Source: Anthostomella pinea (Eukaryota > Ascomycota > Sordariomycetes > Xylariales > Xylariaceae). From it: a DNA stretch of 64,000 nucleotides. The stretch's first letter is position 1; every line of letters begins with the position of its first letter. The notes under the pieces are model-generated. The model saw only the letters and a list, made by a program, of their open reading frames with translations, was not told where the DNA came from and did no database searches. Positions 11,738-23,902 of this stretch are shown here, piece by piece. The position numbers and the translations under genes are program-made. The stretch lies in contig CAUWAG010000013.1 of the NCBI GenBank assembly GCA_963556695.1, positions 806,001-870,000 of the forward strand, written 5' to 3'.

Positions 11738-11940
11738 TGTCAGATGTTGGATCCCAGATATGGTGCCCTTAGGTGCAGTACCTACTAGAGGGCTGTCAAG
11801 GGAACAGTGGATCCACCCTGGCATAGTGCAGTATGGTATTTAGCTGTAGATTAGCCCTGCTGAGCATACTTGAGAATGACAACAACATTTGCAGCGACCG
11901 CTCACACCCCCAAGGCTTGTGACTCTTCTAGAATCTCATA
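11738..11940 (+). repeat. Right LTR (family B)
   Basis: Starts TGTCAGATGTTGGATCCCAG. The end reads TCTCATA where the left LTR has TCTCACA, a C-to-T change in the terminal CA. It otherwise aligns with 5118-5320 throughout. Confidence 0.9.
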
Positions 11941-12190
11941 ATGCGGAATTTATTATAAATGACGCTTATGCGATTAATAAATATTTTGAAGCCTTTATTA
12001 AACATAGATGACCAGAATGTTAAAAGTTTTAAAACTAACTTAATATAAACGCTTTAAAGTCAATGATATTTAAAATTCTAATTAAAGTTTATAATTATAT
12101 TTTTATGTTTAAAAAAGGAAGGTAATAACAAAACTATTAAATAAGCTCGTAAAAAAAAAGGAAAAAAGAACTATATTTTAACTTGTTGAG
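11941..12190. repeat. AT-rich RIP-like flank
   Basis: About 250 bp with the same TTAA/TAAT-rich, CA/TG-poor character as 3014-5117. It may be the other side of the sequence into which the copia element inserted. Confidence 0.5.
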
Positions 12191-12848
12191 AGCAATATCC
12201 CGGATCCGATGAGTGCGTGATGAACGGTACAGCGTTGTTGTATTCAGGAAAAGGTCTATCTACTCTGTTCTAGTGTGCGATCGCTATATATGAGGGCCAC
12301 GGAGCCTGTGTCACCCGACATGGCAACTGGCAGCCTCATCATGCTTACATACAAAGATGGATTCTGCTCACACTTGTTTTTCGATATTTATTAACATTGA
12401 CTAAATTTTTCTAATAGATTAATTTTATTTCGAGTTTTTCCATATTAAAACGAGAACTTGCCGCTGTTTCCACCGGATTCAGTGGTTGGCCTCGCTATTT
12501 TCAGCGGCTCCAGCAGTGAGTGTTGGAGCCAAAATGTGTGTACCAGTACAAGTCGAACATACTTTACTCGGCTCTCGGCACGCCCGAACATGTCATCTTG
12601 TCTTGTGCGTATTCTTGGCTTGGCACATAGCCATTTCTGGCTCCAGTCTCTGTCCCATTTCCTAAACCCTTTTCCTGGTTCTCTTCTTTGCCACACTTAC
12701 ACGCCTATTCTAGATCTTAGGACCAGTAACCACCCAGGATGGCAGCATTTGACTCATAAATGACTATGTTGTCATCTTTCTAGCTTCTTTCAATCTGAAC
12801 AATAGTCCAAGCTATAGTATCATTCAAAGTGCTTGCCTCCTTGTCATC
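12191..12848. other. No recognisable gene
   Basis: Composition returns to about half GC. Short frames on both strands show no family resemblance. It precedes the DUF3435 relic and may include its decayed 5' end. Confidence 0.4.
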
Positions 12849-15069
12849 ATGACCACTCTAATTTCATGTACCTATACAGACCAAAATACGGATTTCCTCA
12901 AGCGCTTCTCTTCATTCAAGAACAAGAAAAGGCACCAGCCAAAGTCTTTATCGCTTGAGAAACACACTGAGTTCCGCATGTATACCAAGTCTGTAAAGTA
13001 CGTCAGACTAAAGCTATTGGAGGGGACAGAGATCAACATTGGCAGGATACTGGGCAAGTGGAAACGGTATGCCCTACAGAACCCCTCGCTTTTCGTTCTT
13101 AGCTGATCCGCGTTTCAGTTTTTGTGAAGAGCTTCTGAAGACAAAAGACTAGCGGATGGTTATCAAGATGATAGAGGTCTCAACTATTATGGATTTCTGC
13201 CTATATATATGCGAATCTGACAGAATAAAGGCTCAAAATTTATTGAAGCAGTATTTTTGGCGATTCCAACAATTATACACTTCACAAACCAGGAACTACA
13301 TGGACCGCAATGATTCTTGCTTAGTCTATGCGGTTAGCAATCATATTAACCCAGAACATGCTCTTATGACTGACTAGTTGATAGTATATGCATGCCGTTC
13401 TTATTCAACTGTACCGTCTTCGTTCTCTTAATACCAACAAACCAGTGCTAAGAATAGAGGCACTATGTTATATCCTGACTTTTAACGTCACCTATAACCC
13501 TGCCATTCAGCCTCTCAAAAGGCAATGTGTCCAACTATCAGGCTGCTACTAACTCCTTGCTACACAGGCGTGCGGCCGGCTGAGCTCGTCTGTAACGAGC
13601 AAAAAAAACCCAAAGACGGCACGGTAAAGGAATTCTTTGGTATTAACGGCATTTCGTCTATTTGCACCGATTCTTGCCTTATAAACAGTAATGGGTAGGA
13701 GGAAATTAACAAGAGCGAAGTCAAAGAGATTCTAGATAATGGCAAAGGAGAGATAGGGGTGAGCAAGAACAGAGGAGAGCAGCAAGGTAAGGATCAAAAG
13801 TTGTTGGTCCTTTCCTGGCTGCTATTGTAGAAGACAATTGAACATAGAAGACCAAAGGCCCTTTGCTATAAAGACATCCTGTTGATAATAGTGCGTCACC
13901 CAGAGTCTAGTCGCCCGATCCCGACGATAGCTATTAAATTCGTTCATTACAAAGGGTGCAACAATAAACCAAGACCATAAGTTAAGTTAGGGGATTCCTC
14001 CATCATAATAAGGTTAACTGGCATTTGGTACTAATAAGTCTCTAGTACCATCTTTTATTTTATTCCAACAAGAAAATTGATCTTCTGTCCGGTGAGCCTG
14101 ATGATTGGTATAACTCTTGATGATTGCGCTTTTGACGCTCTAAGCTTGGTTGATGCCTCAAGTGTGATGAAGATAAAATCATGGGGGCCCATGCAATGCA
14201 TTCCACTACAATAGAAAGAGTCAATACGGAGGAAAGCCGTGTTTCAATGTATTAAGGGTGCATAACTTCCAGATAACGAGGCCATGGCTTACGCTAAGCT
14301 CCGTGATGACATGGGTGAGCAGAGTCTCAATGCCGGGTTCGAGGAGCGATGGACTCCGAAGTTCTGGCGGAGAGGCGCAGGCAATGCTGTGAATGGTATG
14401 TGAAAGCTGTCTTTGATTATGACAGACATTCTAACCACAGATCACCTAGGCGACGTGCCGGATTCGATCCGGGATCAGATGATGCGTCATGATCCTAAGT
14501 TTGCTACCTTTTATAGTGCTTATCAAAATCACAACCTTTAATTCGACAGCCAGAACACATTCCTGGAGGAGGAGAAACAGATCCAGCTATTCAAACTCTT
14601 TGCCTATGTTAGTATCTTATGGGATCCTCGCGCAATGAGAGATATGGTTCCCGAGGATGTATGGAGTAATCTCCCACTAGACCCCGAGATCAGTGAGCTC
14701 GAAGTGCTACGTGCCGAACTTAAGGGCGGCCAGTATCGACTTGTTGGTAACAAGCATGAAACCAAGATCTGCCAGCTTACCTATACCATCTCCTTGAAAC
14801 GTACAAATCGCGATAAGCTCGTTGTCAAGAAATATCGCAAAGATTACTTTTATAATGGTCCTACCCGGGACATTGAGCGGCAACAAGGGGGGCAAGAGGA
14901 AGATGAATACATAGAGCCGAAGCTGGATCTGGATATCCCTGAACGCGCTCAACTGGCTGAGCTGCTGTGCCATCAACCAGAGCATTGGAGCGAAGAACAG
15001 ATCTCGAAAGCACGAGTTGAGGTTATTGATCTATATGCAGCTCTTTGTAAGAAAAAAGAGACAGTTTAA
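12849..15069 (+). pseudogene. DUF3435-family (captain-type tyrosine recombinase / FluG-domain) relic
   Basis: The middle and C-terminal parts match the fungal DUF3435 family as I know it. YTGVRPAELV is at 13561-13590 and includes the first recombinase Arg. LCYKDILLIIVRHPE then KFVHYKGCNNKPRP lie at about 13861-13977, IFCPVSLMIGITLDDCAFDA near 14083-14140, and YAKLRDDMGEQSL near 14290. DQMMRHDPKFATFYSAY lies at about 14475-14525, and the usual C-terminal segment MVPEDVWSNLPLDPE follows at 14644. An intact intron (14396-14440, branch CTAAC) interrupts it. In-frame stops include TAG 13696, TAG 13828 and TAA 13978. The last 144 codons (14635-15069) are still open. The N-terminal part (12849-13380) is only tentatively assigned. 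Members of this family move Starship elements; others have unknown roles. Confidence 0.78.
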
Positions 15070-15112
15070 GAAAAACTGATCCGTATAAGACAGGGTGATG
15101 CATTAGCTCAGC

Positions 15113-15328
15113 CTAAGCCTGAGGGTTGTCCGAGTTCTTCTTTCGCAAGTGCATAATCTCTGTTTTGTCGGGGTCGAATTCGATAGCAATGTCGTGTCCC
15201 CATTGATTGAGCGAGTAAAGGCTTTTAGAAGCCTCTGTGGCTGTTTCTTCAAGGTCCTTTCCAATGCAGTCATCTGATAGCGTTGCACTTACTTCACCGA
15301 TTGCGACCTTGCTTGCATGGTTCGACAT
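15113..15328 (-). pseudogene. LINE (non-LTR) reverse-transcriptase fragment
   Basis: About 70 residues ending at a stop. They contain the segment WGHDIAIEFDPDKTEIMHL, which matches the region just after the catalytic box in fungal LINE reverse transcriptases (WG..NGI.FDP.KTE..HF). The catalytic YADD box itself is not preserved upstream. It lies about 45 bp beyond the DUF3435 relic on the other strand, so it is a separate dead insertion or its truncated end. Confidence 0.6.
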
Positions 15329-16734
15329 CGGGGCAGATACTCACTTGAGGGGCTTTTGTTAGTAAGCAGAAACCGAACGCGTGGACCTTGCAGCACCCTG
15401 GATGGATAAATTATATCCAGTTGGCAGGTAGCGGAGTGCAAGTGATGTGTGCCATGTGACATGGCGTAGGGCGACTTGCGTGTGTGGAGTGTCTTGTTGA
15501 CTGATTGTATATCGTGCAGCCGGTGGTTACATTGTGCTGGGGGTAGTCCGAGCAAACATACCAGTCAGATGATCGAGGAACGACGATTCAATACCAGACC
15601 GCTAGATGTCAACCCAGGCCCTCCTCGCATATGGTGATAGGATAACGGTACCTGAACGTCTGCGTAGTAAGGAAAGACCAGTTGAGATAAAGCTTCTATT
15701 TCCTGGCTGGGGTCTGTTGACCGGACGGGTTGTACTAGAGACTCAAATGGAGCCCATGTAGCTATCACGTCAATGGTGAAGTCTCTACCATGTAACCTGC
15801 AAGAAGCCGATCGTTCGGCCTCTCCGTTGCCGAATGAAATACTTATCGCTGAGCCTATTGAAAATCCTAGGCTCAGGGTGGTAGACTGTGTGTGGGGGAT
15901 AAGTCTGGGGACTGCAAACCGGCTGCTAGCGCGTGGTTTTGTTCATTTATCACGGCCCACATGGTAAACCGAGACTCTAGGAATGAACTTCCATGAACCA
16001 CATGGTAGATGGCTTGCAATCGACGGCTCTGCCAAGACCGGAAATTTTCCTCGTCTCGTGAGGGTGATCCTCGCCAGCGACCATGTCCCCGGGTTACGAC
16101 CCCGTTGCTGCTTGCATCGGCCGAGCCTCCGTATCAGGCTGTTTCACCCGTCTCGCAGTCCTTTCGGCGCAAGTGACCACTCGCGCGGGACCAAGGATCA
16201 AACGGGAACTGTATACCGCCGCGGGTCTGCCCGAAGTCTATGTGAACGATACACCATCGCCGCACCGAGCGGCGTACCGATATAGTAGGGAGGTGCGGAC
16301 AAAAACAGGCGATTTCTTGGGGAGATGTAACTGTATATCGATACCACAGTAGGCAGATTCTACTTCGACAATGTGCGTCTGACACCTGAAACAGATCAGA
16401 GCTCACAGCTCAAGTCCGCTTCTGGCTGTGGGAGAGCCAAACCCGACATTGGACTGGGCGACACTAATCACGGCAGTCAGACAGGGCCAAGACACCCAGT
16501 AAAGCTTAAATCAAATGCCGTTGTGATAGACAGTAAGGAGCTGTCGTGGCTCCTAGAGCTCGATATAGTGGTCAGACCAGGAGATCTCGGGTAATAGTGA
16601 CCGCCTTGGGCTGTGCCAGACCTCGCAACAAGGAAACCAGACTCTAAGGCCCGCGTAGTGAATCCAAACCCTTGCCAGCGACAGCAAATAGACCGGTAGG
16701 TTTGATGAGCTCAGCGCCTATCAAAGCTACCAAC

Positions 16735-16772
16735 TGTCACCGTCATCGTCATCGTCACCGTCACCGTCGCAT
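16735..16772. repeat. (GTCATC/GTCACC)n microsatellite
   Basis: Imperfect hexamer run of GTCATC then GTCACC units in non-coding DNA. Confidence 0.7.
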
Positions 16773-19700
16773 TGAAGCGCAGCATGTCCCAGCGCACTGA
16801 CGCCGCAAACGGATTGTTGGGACGAACAGGTATCCAGGGAACGTGGCACGGCGTTGTTGGCGATACCGCGAGAGAAGCTGACCCATCAGGCTCTCTCGGA
16901 TTTCTCTCGAAGGCGTTTGAGAAGGTTCGCCAAGAAGCGTTTGGCATCGAGTCTGCATCGTTAGGTGAGCAGAGGTGCATATTTCGTGCGGGTTATACTG
17001 GCGGAGGATGGCGCGTCGTCGAAGGCAGATTGGGAGGCTTGTCTGCTTCCATCATCGGCGTCGCATTCCGCCAGTCCGCTCGCAGCCTCCCGCCGCATCA
17101 AGAAGGTCGCTAAGACAGGACGCGCAAACCACCCACGGACGAGCCGCAGGCGCGCAGACGAAGCACGCGAATGCAGGCCCAGACAGGCAGGAAGAAGTCC
17201 AAAGGACGCGAAAGCGTGCGATACAGCTTCGATCCCCCTGCTGGTTGACGAGAGACCACGCGACACAAATAACGGCGATGGTAATAGCGACGATGTCGAT
17301 ATCGATAATCCGCTGGGCGATGAGGAGGGCACTTCTGGATGAGGAAGGTCGATGGATCAACGTTTACGAGGGCTCAAGCTCATACGCCTTTGTAATAACA
17401 ATAAATTGAGTGGTTGGAACTTGGCGACCTTGCCGGACATACCTATGTATGTAGGGTGACACCCGTGATATGCCCGACTTGCCGGTGCGTGCGTGATGTG
17501 ATGGCCTCTGCTTCCCAAGTTCAACTCTCAAGATGCGGACCTTGCCATGAAGCTCATATGTTAGGTAGGTACTATTTTGGTGACCATATGGGCAACGTCG
17601 AGTATATGACGCTTCAGTGGCGATTGAATCCTCCTGGAAGGAGTATAACTGCAGATCTTCTCCAGGAACTCGGATCTGGGCTCGCACCCGTTGGACGTGC
17701 GCGATAGCGTCGACAGAGGATTGACGATAGCTTCCCCCTTCTCCGCACGGGTTTCGTCATTCGATGGCGAATAACGAGATTACAGTATACCCCCTGAAAT
17801 AATGTTGCCTGCTGACGATCAAGATACTTACAAGGACACTGTTAGCAACACTTCGGGGGTCTCGATAGAGTAGTTACTCCATTGCACCAGTCAGAACTAA
17901 CGAATACCAGCTCTCAGGAGAACAGCTACCTAACTTTTTATAAGCCGTGGCGAGCCTTCATATTTATATGTAGGAGGGTGTGAATATGAAATGATTGGTG
18001 TGGATTAGGAAATCATGAGACCCCGGCTGCGACGTTTTGGATGCCTGTCATGTATTCGCTCGGACGCTTTTTAACATTATTTCAAGGATTATACTGTACT
18101 GGGCAGATGCAACACCAAACTCCATCAAAGAGGCGAATATGGCTGATCTTGGTGTGTTTCACATCGTTATCTCCTGCCTTGGCTCCACGCCTGCACGCCA
18201 CCGTGGAACCCCTGCTGCCCTGAACCCTCAGGATGCCGGATGCTTGTTTGCGCCTTCAGCCTTCAATCCATTGGTCGTCGAGGCCTCGTGTACCTTCACC
18301 TCTGAGCAAGCTGCACATACGGCCACGCCGTTGTCTCTTTTCTGTCGCTTCTCACTTTAGTTTACCTACAAGCGTCGCGTCCAGCACATTAGTAGATGAA
18401 CTGCTGCTTCCGGGGTCGCCGCTTCCAATGCCAGCCCGGCGCAAGTAAGTACTCGGCCGGTTGAATGCACGCAGAGAACGACGGCGGAGGAGACGACGAG
18501 ATAGCCGGGAACCCCGTTTGAGTAAACGGGACCCGTGGGATCGTGAGTGTGGCAGTTGTAATAATGATAAATCCCTGGTAATAATAATAATGGAGAATGA
18601 ACAGATGGCCATCAGCATTCACTGATCAGCCCATTGGAGGCCAGCCAGAGTCCGGGACTGAGGAGTGAGGACTCACATGGCGACGCTAGAAGTCGAATGG
18701 GACCTGGCCCTGGGACGGCATTGGCTGGCTGATACCGGCTCTGTCAGACTGTGCCACCTGAGACCTCCAGTCGGCTGTCCCACTTTTCACCTTTTCCGTC
18801 GCACCTGACAGCTGGAAACTTCCACGGACCTTCCATCAGTCTTCTCGAAGCCTTCCACGCCCGGCCAGAAGCCTGTAGGGCCGCTGCAATGCAGGGGAAG
18901 TCCCGGCCTGGTGCGGACCGCGGGGCCAGTAATTTCGTCTCGTTCTTTGGGTCGGTGCACACTGTACAACCACAAACGCCCAGTATGTACAGAAGCCAGT
19001 TGGACTGAGTCATTGTCAGACTCCTACTGGATGGAGACGCCCGAAACAAATCCCTTCATCCGCGCAACCATTTGCGCTTGGTACAGGAGGACCCTGAAGG
19101 CAGTCAGTCCAACTCTAGGGAATGCTGGACGGGCTTCCCCTTTTCAAGTTTGGACACGCGAGCCAATGATAGACCTCATGATCAGGCGGTCAACAATCAA
19201 CAAGCCATTCATGTCTTCATCAATATCAGCCGCACGGGCCATTTGCTAGCAAGGAGCAGCTGCTCACCGTCTGGTGTGTGGGTGCTTTTGGTAGCCCATA
19301 CCTTATTACTCACCGGGTTCGAGGGCTGCAGGGGAGTCCCTCAATCGATCCTCGTCTGGCCCTCGTCGGGAAGGTACCAACTGTAATGAATGTGTCCCTT
19401 GCAGGGCTGGTTGGCAGGCAGGGCTCGGATAAAGTGTTATCTATTACGTACACCAGCATGTAATAATAAGAACTCAGAAGGACCACAGAAGGAGCGGCTG
19501 CAGGACTGTACAGTGTGCAGCCCTGAGTGTGCAGGAGGCAGGAGCCAGGAGGCGATGACCGCCCCCAACTCGCAACTCTTTCGACTTCGACATAAGGTAG
19601 GTACTGTATCGCGTAACAAAGGTACCTTATATCGCAATTGAACATTGCCGAACCCGTTGACCTTTGTCGACTTCGGACCAGACAAGCCGACAACGTAAGG

Positions 19701-19855
19701 TAGGTAGTAGATATGGTGCCATTCATACAGCACAAGTAAGTTGTCTCCAATGCTGCACTTTTTTAGGGTTAAGAGACACCGCAGGTACATCTGACATGCA
19801 TCCTTCCTTCCTGCCATACTGTGCGGGCGGCAGAGCACGCCGTGGGCCTGACGCC

Positions 19856-19912
19856 TTAGGTAGATAGATACCTAGGTAGGTACCTAGGCTGGTAGGCTAG
19901 GTACTGTAAGGT
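19856..19912. repeat. TAGGTA/TACCTAGG microsatellite
   Basis: Imperfect tetramer/octamer run (TAGGTAGATAGATACCTAGG and relatives) in non-coding DNA, of a kind common in Pezizomycotina intergenic sequence. Confidence 0.75.
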
Positions 19913-21132
19913 AAGCTTCGCTGCCGCTAAGGGGCAAAAAACGTTTTGTTCTTCGTTCCCACTGGTCGCCGGCTCCGAAGCAATCAGGCCAAAACCTTCT
20001 GTTCGACTTCTTTTCCTTCCTTCCGCGGCCTTGGTCTTCCTTGGTCTCGGTCATCTTGGGCGATCTGCATCCTTCCTGGCAAGACTCGAACCACAGAGCC
20101 ACACAGCCAGACAGCCCGCGTGTCCCGCTCGCACGCCTCGCATTGTACCTATTGTAGTGTACCTATTCCTTGTGTTGCATTGGCATGCGACACCTAAACA
20201 ACCCCCGACTTTGTCCATCTCTCTGCTCGACCTCGACGCCGCACACTCATGGTCATGCCCACACATTTGACAACCACCACTATCATTACCACTACCACTA
20301 CCGCTCATCACAAATCCGGGTACCCATGAGATGCATGTTAATTCTCCATAGCCGTACTATCGTCCCAGCCAGGACTACCTGTACATATCCTCCCCAACCT
20401 CGCGGCGGCGACAGCTGTTCGATTTCAGTCCCATTTCCAGAGCCCGCGCATTTCGGTTGATTCGCACTTCGCCAGCCTCCCACCATCGCCATTCCCACTT
20501 GCGACGTACAGATACAATACCGTACTACCGGCGAGCGTATAACGCCTTCGAGAGCAGCACGTTTGCGAAACCATCGCCGTCCCCGTTCGAGTGTAACGCC
20601 CTCTGCTCGACCTCAGCCGACTTCACTCGAACTCACTCGACCTGACTCGACCTGATAACACCCACATCTCCTCATCACCAACCGCGCCTGTTCTCAGTCC
20701 CATGTTACCAATCTGCTCTACCGCTTCTCGACACCTTCCTTCGCAATCGCAAATCCGATAACCAGGCGCGCCTTCTCCGTCTCATGCGCCCTTGCCTCCT
20801 TCGGATGGTTGGCTCGCTCGCTCGCTCGCTCGTCCCCAGTTGTCGCGGCCAGCCTGTCGAGGCGCCACCCAAGTCTCGAGTACCACCCTGCGCGCCGACG
20901 GTTTCTCCCAACGTCGCACATACGACACACGACACGCCGGAACAGTCACGGACTAAGACAGCGTTTCGGCTATCATTTGCTATCCGACTCAATTGCTCCT
21001 TTCCTCGCATTTGCGTTACACAATCAGCTCTCTACGGTTATTGCTACTGTTGGAGACTTCAACTGCGACAACAGGTCTGACTCCTGGGTGGAAGTGCTCT
21101 GGTCGTGGGGCTGGATGCCATAGCCCGCCATC

Positions 21133-23902
21133 ATGGAGAGTGCCAAATGCAATGTCATCTATGTTGATCGCAATGCCACCCAGAGCCGGTTGCTTGGGCC
21201 CTCCACCGCAGAGCTGGAAGAGGCTGGCGAGCTTCGGGACAACCTGGATCTTCTTGTGAATGCCTTCGGCGACGGTCAGCTCCCATTGTGTATTGCCTTT
21301 GTTTGGCGCTCGCTAACGCACTCGCAGTCCACGTGTGTAAGGATGGCGCCGCTTGCATCTCCAAGCTCCTTCACCTCCACGACACTTCTTTGGTCGAGTT
21401 AAAGCCGACACTTGTATTGATAGATACCCCAAACGATGAGCAACTGTTGGAATCGACACCACCGTCGCGGGATCCTTCTCCGTGCTCTAAAGATTCAGCT
21501 GATGAGGGCAAGGACAACTATCTTGTGGGCGAAGAGTTATATGGAGTCAAGTTGCTGGAGCGGATCGTCTACGAGACACATTTGAGGTGTCTATCCAGGC
21601 TCGTTGTGCCTATGCCCGTCGTCAGTTTTCCTTTATTGCAGAGCCCATCGGCGAATGATGGTGGGTATGACAAAGCTGCACCACCCGCATACGCCAGCTA
21701 TCTCGCAGAAACACAGGATCCGACGAGCAAGTCCTTGACTAGTCGCGCCCTTTTGAGGAAATGTCTCGACTCTGGCGCTGTTGATGTAATGGCCAGCCCA
21801 CTGCATATGAAAGCACTTACTACGCTCGAAGTACACGCCTACCGGGCTCACAAGGAGGCTGCGAAGGAACAACAGGCCCAATTGGAGATTCGGAGGGGCC
21901 GAAAGCGCTCCTGGGTTGGAGTGCATGAAGAAAAGCCTTTCTCGTACTTGAGGGAGGCCTTGGTTTCGGGCCTGATGAGTGGCATATGTCGTTCTGGCGA
22001 GGAAGACGAAGATCGCATTGGTAGTGTGCGAATCAATATCTCGCCCAAGCATCGCGATGAGATTCACGAAGCTTTGGGCAAGTGGCGTTTCTGCGCCCAT
22101 GAGTTTGATGATGATTCACTTCTCGTGGCAGCAACTCAGATGTTCAGACATGCGTTGGCGATGCCAGAATTGGAAAAGTGGCGCATACCAACAGGTGAGT
22201 TCTCATACTTGTGTCCAAAAGCCATGCTCGATCCCGTCCCCGACAACTAACACCGAGTGACAGACCAGTTGACCACATTCCTTGTCGCCTGCCGGGCAGC
22301 TTACAACACATTCGTGCCCTACCACAACTTCCGTCATGCTGTTGATGTTTTGCAGGCAACATTCAACTTCCTAGTCCAAATCGGATCCCTGCCTCCTTAT
22401 CCCTCCCAGTCCAGACCTCACATGACTTCGACAGGAAAATCACCGCTTGCGATTTTACTTGGGCCATTCGAGGCACTGACGCTCCTAGTCAGTGCGATCG
22501 GCCATGACGTGGGGCATCCGGGTGTCAACAATGGATTTCTCGTCGTTTTGAATGCGCCACTGGCTCAACTATACAATGATCGCTCCGTCCTGGAGTCGTT
22601 CCATTGTGCTGCCTACTCGCAAATCCTTCGAAGACATTGGCCGAGGGTCTTCGAGGACACAAAGATGCGTACTCTGATGATCAGCTCAATTTTGGCAACC
22701 GATATGGGACTGCACTTCGATTACATGAAGAAACTTAGCGACCTGCAGGATAGAATGCAGGACGATAATTCAACTGACGATTGGGGTGGTCGCTTGCTGG
22801 AAGAACAGAAGGCGCTTGCTTGCACCTTGCTGATCAAATGTGCAGATATCAGCAATGTTGTAAGTTGCATTTCACCAAGGCAATACGTGAAGGGCCCAAA
22901 CTAACACAACTCTCATAGGCTCGGGGATTTCCCGCCGCGCTCCAGTGGATGACTATACTATGTGATGAATTCTCCAGGCAGGCAAAAATGGAGAATGAAA
23001 TCGGCATCCCCTCTTCGCTCATCTCAGTACCTAAACAAGATTTCATGTCCTTGGCCAAGGCTCAACTGGGCTTCATGAACATGTTTGCTATCCCGCTGTT
23101 CCGGGGCGTTGCCGACGTCCTGCCTGCTATGCAGTACACGGTATCTGAGCTTGAAAAGAACAGACGTCATTTCGAGAAGGCTGTGGACGAAATTCCCAGA
23201 ATGCGAAGTGACAAGAAGAAGCTGTTTACGGAAGAACAACTCTGCCGTCATATCATGGAATCAGTTGAGAGCCTGGCCGATGATGAAGATGGGCGGTGCT
23301 CCTCGACGGACACCGCGAAAATTCATCTGATTCCGGAGAACCATGCTGAATACAAGAAAGCCGCTTCGTCACCCCCCTCGCAAACAAATCACGTCCCTAA
23401 TATGCCAGGGCAGTACAAGGAAATGAACGGCATAGCCACTGGTTTTGATAGCGTGGCGGATTTTGCTGCGAGCGATCCCTTCAACGTTAACGATCACGAG
23501 AACAGGGTCATAGGACACAATGGAAAGCAGCGCTCTAGCGAGACGACCGAAGGAGGCAGCTCAGTGCCAGGGTCTGGAGACTGGCAGTCCCAGGCTACGA
23601 GCGCTACCACAGGAAAAATGCCACTTTCCCCGAGCACGCAAGGCACTAGCATTGTCAGCAAAGAGTCAATGGAGCGCACTTCTAGTAACCCGATGACGAC
23701 AGTCACAGCTCCGGACTCGTCCAATGCGACAACGCCCACTGCGGGTGTAGACTCAGCCAACTCGGAGGAGGAGTCGAACGGAAACATTCTGAAGCCAGAC
23801 GGGACGCTCAAGAAGAAAACGAGTCGGTTCAGAATGAATGTGTCCACCTTCTTTAGGCGAAACAAAGGTGCAAGCTCATCACCCGGCGGACCAGGAAGCT
23901 GA
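21133..23902 (+). CDS. PDE2: Class I 3',5'-cyclic-nucleotide (cAMP) phosphodiesterase
   Basis: Four exons: 21133-21274, 21328-22194, 22264-22859, 22919-23902, giving 862 aa. All three introns have GT...AG ends. The catalytic domain carries the HNxxH metal site YHNFRHAVDV (residues 356-365), the GHDVGHPGVNN metal site (416 on), ESFHCAAYS, and the third conserved Asp in KCADISNVARG, whose codons are joined across intron 3. This is the class I family (yeast Pde2, fungal PdeH), which hydrolyses cAMP and limits protein kinase A signalling. The N-terminal 330 residues are less conserved and the C-terminal 250 are Ser/Thr-rich with a basic end (KKKTSRFRMN), typical of the longer filamentous-fungal proteins. 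The start is the first ATG in frame, before a conserved MESAKCNVIYVDR-like opening. Confidence 0.93.

Larger units (their letters stand above)
5118..11940 (+). mobile_element. Complete but decayed Ty1/copia retrotransposon with two LTRs
   Basis: Two direct LTRs (5118-5320 and 11738-11940) bracket gag, then protease, GAG-pre-integrase, integrase, reverse transcriptase and RNase H. Integrase before reverse transcriptase is the copia order. The right LTR is preceded by a purine-rich tract (GGGCAAGAGGGCG). All domains are broken by in-frame stops and frameshifts. Many stops sit where the family would have Trp or Gln, so they fit G-to-A or C-to-T change. A 222-bp foreign insertion lies inside the reverse transcriptase. 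No convincing target duplication is visible: ACACG lies on the left and ATGCG on the right. Confidence 0.88.
15329..21132. other. Gene-poor 5.8 kb stretch
   Basis: No protein of recognisable family on either strand. It contains a GTCATC/GTCACC microsatellite (about 16735-16772), TAGGTA/CCTAGG runs (19858-19910), a CTCGCT run (20811-20830), and from about 20.2 kb a pyrimidine-rich region that is probably promoter and 5' leader of the phosphodiesterase gene. One frame at 16784-17113 and an acidic-tailed frame ending at 17342 have protein-like composition but I could not join them with a convincing intron. Confidence 0.5.

Noticed and set aside
16784..17342. Small two-exon gene (MSQRTDAAN... with an acidic end)
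   Set aside because: Both frames look protein-like but no donor-acceptor pair joins them in phase, and no family is recognised.
12191..21132. An intact Starship element
   Set aside because: The captain-like gene is broken and I see no cargo genes or matching element ends, so only a relic can be claimed.
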